Shown here: positions 7,068 to 10,514 of the stretch, one piece after another | Layout: the number at the start of each line of letters is the position of its first letter | Numbering within the stretch: the stretch's first letter is position 1 | From: Puniceicoccales bacterium | Lineage (GTDB): Bacteria > Verrucomicrobiota > Verrucomicrobiae > Opitutales > LL51 | Assembly: GCA_031283485.1 (NCBI GenBank) | Contig: JAITBR010000085.1 | Span: forward strand, 1 to 10,514 | Reading direction: 5' to 3' | Length of the DNA: 10,514 nt | The notes under the pieces: generated by a model | Told to the model about the DNA's origin: nothing | Databases searched by the model: none | The model's input: only the letters and a program-made list of their open reading frames with translations | Made by a program: the position numbers and the translations under genes

Positions 7068-8798
7068 ATGGAAGTCGATGCTTGGTTGGCGGAACTTGTG
7101 AGTAGGGCGGCGCTATCGTGTGGCTGCGATGCTTTCGACCCGGAAATCAGGCCATCTGATTCAAAATTTGGAGACTTTCAGGCAAATGGCATCTTGCAGT
7201 ATGCCAAAAAATGCGGCCAGAATCCGCGTGCACTGGCAGAAAAAATCGTTTCATTTCTTCTCATGGAATGTGAGATTGAACAAAATGTTGCAATTTCGAC
7301 AGCCGGTCCAGGTTTTATCAATTTCAGATTTGGGAACAAATTTTTGTGCAAATGGCTGAACGAACACTCGGATGTCGATTCGTTCCGACCAACAATTACT
7401 TCCCTTGCTGGAAAAACTGTTGTTGTCGATTATTCTTCGCCAAATGCTGCCAAACGGATGCATGTTGGGCACCTGCGATCGATGAACATCGGGGAATCCA
7501 TTTGCCGACTGCTCGAATTTTGCGGCGCAAATGTAATCCGCGATAATCACATCGGAGATTGGGGAACACAGTTCGGGATCCTAATTATGGCAATTAAGCG
7601 CGAAAATGTAAATCTCGACGCACTGCCCATTGATACCGCCTTACCCACAGTCGAACACTTGTACAAGCTTGGAAATTCATTGGTAAAAGAAAATGAAAGT
7701 CATCTATTATGCGCCAGGAAAGAGCTTCTCAAGTTGCAAAATGGAGATGCGGAGAACGTGAAAATTTGGGGAAAAATTAATGCAATATCCTATGCCGAAT
7801 TCGAAAGAATATATGCCGAGTTCGGCGTAAAGTTTGACTACGTTTTGGGTGAATCATTTTATCGTGATGGGGTGGATGCCGTTTGCAAATCACTTGAAAA
7901 ATATGGAATAGCACGGTTGGATAATGGAGCTTTGGTTGTTTTTTTCGACGAGCATGCAAGGTTCAAAGATCAGCCATTTTTGATAAGAAAATCCGATGGT
8001 ACCTCTAACTATGCAACCACTGATCTTGCCACAGTGGAGTATCGAGTTGAACGTTTCCATGCCGATGAAATAGTTTACATCACCGACGGTCGCCAGCAAG
8101 ACCACTTTCAGCAATTATTCATGACGATCAATAGATGGTTCAAGTCTAGAGGGTTATCCGTGCCAAGATTGCACCACGTTTGGTTTGGGACAATTCTTGG
8201 CGAAGATGGAAAAGCTATAAAAACCCGAGATGGGTCGCCAATTTATCTGCAAGATTTGATGAACGAAGCAAAAAAACGCGCCCATCGAATTGTTTCGGAA
8301 AAAAATCTCAGCTTGAGCGAAGAAGAAAAGAATGGCATTGCTTCACTGGTGGGCTTGAATTCCATCCGCTACTTTGATTTGGCACAAAATCGCACGAATG
8401 ATTACATGTTTTCCTGGGAAAACATGCTGTCATTTGATGGCAACACTGCCGTATACCTGTTGTATGCTATCGCTCGCATACACTCCATTTTGGATAGAGC
8501 TCGGGGAAGGAACTTTGTCGCCGATATGCTTGAAACAGAGGAAGAATGTACACTAGTTCGCAAGCTGTTATATTTTCCCATGGTTCTCAAACAGGCAATC
8601 ACGGATTTGCGACCACATTACCTATGCACATATTTATACGAATTGACGGGAGAATATTCCACTTTCTATGGCGCGAATCGCGTTTTAATTGATGACACTA
8701 CCGTAAAAAATCGCCGACTAACACTCTGTGAACGCACACTACTTGTACTTGAGCTCGGTTTAAATTTACTGGGCATGATGACATTGAAGAAAATGTAA
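7068..8798 (+). CDS. argS: Arginyl-tRNA synthetase
   Basis: Class I aminoacyl-tRNA synthetase that charges tRNA-Arg with arginine. From the ATG at 7068 the protein is 576 aa, usual for bacterial ArgRS. It has the N-terminal Add1-type domain (KFGDFQANGILQYAKK, the 'GDYATN' region), the catalytic SSPNAAKRMHVGHLRS with the HIGH-type HVGH at 132-135, and GDWGTQFG (163-170). Then come DGTSNYATTDLA (310-321), the KMSK-equivalent loop GEDGKAIKTRDG (379-390), SFDGNTAVYLLYAIARIHSI and a DALR-type anticodon-binding C-terminus ending GLNLLGMM. The open frame extends upstream to a TTG at 7011, but the extra 19 residues do not resemble ArgRS and would cover the putative promoter. It reads divergently from the HIT operon and converges on dapL with 3 bp between stops. 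No Shine-Dalgarno is seen. Confidence 0.96.
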   Translation: MEVDAWLAELVSRAALSCGCDAFDPEIRPSDSKFGDFQANGILQYAKKCGQNPRALAEKIVSFLLMECEIEQNVAISTAGPGFINFRFGNKFLCKWLNEHSDVDSFRPTITSLAGKTVVVDYSSPNAAKRMHVGHLRSMNIGESICRLLEFCGANVIRDNHIGDWGTQFGILIMAIKRENVNLDALPIDTALPTVEHLYKLGNSLVKENESHLLCARKELLKLQNGDAENVKIWGKINAISYAEFERIYAEFGVKFDYVLGESFYRDGVDAVCKSLEKYGIARLDNGALVVFFDEHARFKDQPFLIRKSDGTSNYATTDLATVEYRVERFHADEIVYITDGRQQDHFQQLFMTINRWFKSRGLSVPRLHHVWFGTILGEDGKAIKTRDGSPIYLQDLMNEAKKRAHRIVSEKNLSLSEEEKNGIASLVGLNSIRYFDLAQNRTNDYMFSWENMLSFDGNTAVYLLYAIARIHSILDRARGRNFVADMLETEEECTLVRKLLYFPMVLKQAITDLRPHYLCTYLYELTGEYSTFYGANRVLIDDTTVKNRRLTLCERTLLVLELGLNLLGMMTLKKM

Positions 8799-8801
8799 CC
8801 A

Positions 8802-10049
8802 TCAAAGGAAAAATTGAACGGAGCTGACGCGCTCCCTGAGAATTTTTAGTGCCTGCTGCTCATCCAATGTGTCCGATGAAAACGTCATCGATAGCCTGAT
8901 GGCCGGTTCAGCCTCATCCCAGGGCACACAAACGATTCCAAGTTCCTCGATCATCCATTCGGAAAATTGTTCAGCGGATTCAAATCTCACCGTACTCCCA
9001 TTAAATCTAGCTCCAAGAGGTATCGGACCATACAAAAAAAAACCGGCCTTTGGTTTACTAAACTTGAATCCACATCCATCCATTACCCCAATGGCCGCAT
9101 CCATTCGCCTAGAATACCTTGCCGCATTGAATTCCGGAATCGAAATATTCATTAGGGCTTGGATTGCGGCCTTTTGTATGGGTAAAAACTGCCCAGAATC
9201 TGTGTTGTCTTTGACGCTACCATAGGCATTTATGAGATATTTATTTCCGCATATCCAGCCGATTCGCCAGCCGGTCATATTGAATCCCTTTGACATAGAG
9301 TGTACTTCCAGGGCAACTTCCCTGGCGCCATCTATCTCCAAAAGTGATAGTCGGTCGGACTTTTTAAAGGACAGGGCAGCATAGGCGGCATCATTTATTA
9401 CCAAAATTTGATATTTATGGGCTAATTCTACTATTTTTTTGAAAAATTCACGCGTTGCTGTTGCGCCGGTTGGGTTGTTTGGATAGTTCAGCACAATAAC
9501 TTTCGCCTTGTTTAGTATTTTTTCGCCAAGCCCTTCAATGTCCGGCAAATAATCATTAATCCCCAGGAGGGGTAATTTTATCACGTTTGCGCCGAGATAG
9601 CTGGCATGGGTGCCAAAAATTGGATATCCGGGTGTTGTCGCAATCACAATGTCGCGTTTATTCACGAAACACAGTGGCAAAATTGATAGTGCTGCCTTTG
9701 AACCAATTGAATGCAGAATTTCGGTATCGAAATCCAGGGAGACGTTAAATGTTGTGGACATGTATTCAGTTGCAGCTTTTTTGAATTCGGCACAGCCATT
9801 GTCCGCATAGCCGCGATTTTCAAATTTCCCTGCTTCGTCAAACAACGCGTCAACCACTTTCCTATCAGCCATTTCATCTGGCTCACCGACTCCCATATCC
9901 AGTATAATTCTGTCCGGATACTTTGCTAAAGCCATTCGCTTTGCGCGCTTTATTCTCTCAAATTTATAAAGTTTTTCAATTCTGCCAAAATTTTCGCCAC
10001 CTATGCGGCTGGCAAAAAAGCTTTTTGCAAAATCTTCGGCCATTCTCAT
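8802..10049 (-). CDS. dapL: LL-diaminopimelate aminotransferase (PLP, fold type I)
   Basis: PLP enzyme that converts tetrahydrodipicolinate directly to LL-2,6-diaminopimelate with glutamate as amino donor, bypassing the succinylase/acetylase routes to meso-DAP and lysine. The 415-aa protein starts MRMAEDFAKSFFASRIGG and has DMGVGEPDEMAD (51-62), FENRGYADNG (76-85), HSIGSKAAL (113-121), TPGYPIFGTH (139-148), NYPNNPTGATATREFF (188-203), D220/Y223 of NDAAYAALSF, and the Schiff-base motif SMSKGFNMTGWRIG with K254. Also present are SVKDNTDSGQF (278-288) and R385 in IRLSMTF for the substrate carboxylate. From memory these match the group annotated as DapL in many anaerobes and PVC-like bacteria, rather than the plant/Chlamydia DapL sequence. 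Substrate is therefore inferred, with another class I aminotransferase role possible. The start is ATG 10049; ATG 10043 (MAEDF) is equally plausible. It is divergent from nth with 15 bp between start codons. Confidence 0.82.
   Translation of the reverse strand: MRMAEDFAKSFFASRIGGENFGRIEKLYKFERIKRAKRMALAKYPDRIILDMGVGEPDEMADRKVVDALFDEAGKFENRGYADNGCAEFKKAATEYMSTTFNVSLDFDTEILHSIGSKAALSILPLCFVNKRDIVIATTPGYPIFGTHASYLGANVIKLPLLGINDYLPDIEGLGEKILNKAKVIVLNYPNNPTGATATREFFKKIVELAHKYQILVINDAAYAALSFKKSDRLSLLEIDGAREVALEVHSMSKGFNMTGWRIGWICGNKYLINAYGSVKDNTDSGQFLPIQKAAIQALMNISIPEFNAARYSRRMDAAIGVMDGCGFKFSKPKAGFFLYGPIPLGARFNGSTVRFESAEQFSEWMIEELGIVCVPWDEAEPAIRLSMTFSSDTLDEQQALKILRERVSSVQFFL
8820..8835 (+). terminator. 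Weak hairpin after argS, inside the dapL 3' end
   Basis: GGAGC and GCTCC form a 5-bp stem with a 6-nt loop about 20 nt after the argS stop. A run of five T follows only after an 8-nt gap (8844-8848). This is the only terminator-like structure I find near the convergent ends. It lies in the dapL coding sequence, and the short stem makes it a weak candidate. Confidence 0.2.
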
Positions 10050-10056
10050 GTTAGAG

Positions 10057-10072
10057 ATGTTTTCATGAACAT
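10057..10072. repeat. Inverted repeat ATGTT-N6-AACAT over the nth start codon
   Basis: Five-bp arms (10057-10061 and 10068-10072) surround TTCATG, which contains the nth start codon. An 8-bp perfect palindrome TTCATGAA (10062-10069) sits inside. Because the gap between the divergent dapL and nth starts is only 15 bp, this could be a shared operator, but it may be chance. Confidence 0.25.
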
Positions 10073-10514
10073 ACGCGAAAAGGCAATTTTTATCTTAAAG
10101 ACCTTGGGGCAACTATTTCCCGAGCCGCACATACCACTTGCGCATGGCAATCCTTATACACTGCTGATTGCAGTTATGCTATCGGCGCAGTGTACGGATT
10201 CGGTCGTAAATAAGGTTTCAAGTATGCTCTTCAAATTGGCCGATAATCCGCGTTCAATGGCGCTGCTATCGAAGGAACAAATTACTGAGATTATTCGGCC
10301 ATGCGGACTTTCCAATCGCAAGGCTGGAGCGATTTTGGCCACATCCATATTGCTAGTGGAAAAATTTGGATGTTGTGTGCCGGATACGTTCGAGAAATTG
10401 GAATCCTTGCCTGGAGTAGGGCATAAAACTGCCTCGGTGGTGATGGCACAAGCTTTTAACAAAGCGGCATTTCCAGTAGATACTCACATTGCCAGATTGT
10501 CGCTAAGGTGGGGT
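10065..10514 (+). CDS. nth: Endonuclease III, base-excision repair glycosylase/AP lyase (3' end cut by window)
   Basis: DNA glycosylase/AP lyase that removes oxidised pyrimidines and nicks abasic sites. The frame opens at ATG 10065 and runs 150 codons without a stop to the window end. Seen are NPYTLLIAVMLSAQCTDSVVNKV (29-51, the conserved 'LLSAQ.TD..VN' helix), IIRPCGLSNRKAGAI, the helix-hairpin-helix LPGVGHKTASVV with catalytic K121 (E. coli K120), and FPVDTHIARL with catalytic D139 (E. coli D138). The remaining roughly 60 residues, where most Nth proteins carry the Cys-X6-Cys-X2-Cys-X5-Cys [4Fe-4S] ligands, lie beyond the window, so the cluster cannot be checked. A weak AGAG lies 9-12 nt upstream. 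It is divergent from dapL, and its promoter must lie partly inside the dapL 5' coding region. Confidence 0.95.
   Translation, partial: MNIREKAIFILKTLGQLFPEPHIPLAHGNPYTLLIAVMLSAQCTDSVVNKVSSMLFKLADNPRSMALLSKEQITEIIRPCGLSNRKAGAILATSILLVEKFGCCVPDTFEKLESLPGVGHKTASVVMAQAFNKAAFPVDTHIARLSLRWG

Noticed and set aside
3583..7916. 13-bp identical word (TGGAATAGCACGG) at 3583-3595 and 7904-7916
   Set aside because: It lies in ybeY and argS coding sequence; a shared 13-mer is about expected by chance among all pairs of positions in 10 kb.
8869..9225. 118-codon plus-strand open frame opposite dapL
   Set aside because: It is antisense to conserved DapL motifs and its product is not recognisable.
10154..10462. 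102-codon minus-strand open frame over nth
   Set aside because: It lies opposite the conserved Nth catalytic region, including the helix-hairpin-helix motif; it is a shadow.
1..10514. Defence, secretion, phage, transposon or CRISPR content
   Set aside because: All the coding space is taken by recognisable housekeeping genes, and no repeat array, terminal inverted repeat or tRNA-linked insertion was seen.

Overview
This 10.5-kb window is a compact bacterial housekeeping region. It holds eight protein-coding genes, six complete and one cut at each edge. I see no rRNA, tRNA, CRISPR array, insertion sequence or phage gene. Base composition looks moderately AT-rich (by eye low-to-mid 40s % G+C). 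The genes suggest a PVC-type or related Gram-negative-like bacterium (Verrucomicrobia/Lentisphaerae/Chlamydiae). The reasons are a DhnA/FbaB-type class I aldolase, an LL-diaminopimelate aminotransferase, a HIT protein lacking the CxxC zinc knuckle, and a YbeY whose third metal ligand is Asp. This assignment is inference from motifs recalled from memory; no search was run.

Left block (1-6836, minus strand), in transcription order: HIT-family hydrolase, PgpH/YqfF-type membrane HD phosphodiesterase (c-di-AMP family), YbeY endoribonuclease, MutS, and FbaB (cut at the window start). Neighbouring genes overlap or are separated by about 41 bp or less, so this is very probably one transcription unit. 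It mixes nucleotide-signal turnover (HIT, PgpH), rRNA processing (YbeY), mismatch repair (MutS) and central carbon metabolism (FbaB).

Middle (6837-7067): a 231-bp divergent intergenic region, the only substantial non-coding stretch. It is AT-rich, with small inverted repeats and two copies of a 14-bp T/A tract 52 bp apart. It must carry the promoter of the left operon and that of argS.

Right block (7068-10514): argS on the plus strand converges on dapL (minus strand) with only 3 bp between stop codons. dapL is in turn divergent from nth (plus strand, cut at the window end) with only 15 bp between start codons. ArgRS charges tRNA-Arg, DapL makes meso-DAP/lysine precursor, and Nth is the base-excision repair glycosylase/AP lyase.

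No previously undescribed system is evident. The points most worth a second look are the lack of recognisable Shine-Dalgarno sequences before all eight genes, the extreme packing of argS/dapL/nth, the YbeY metal-site substitution, and the structured divergent promoter region.
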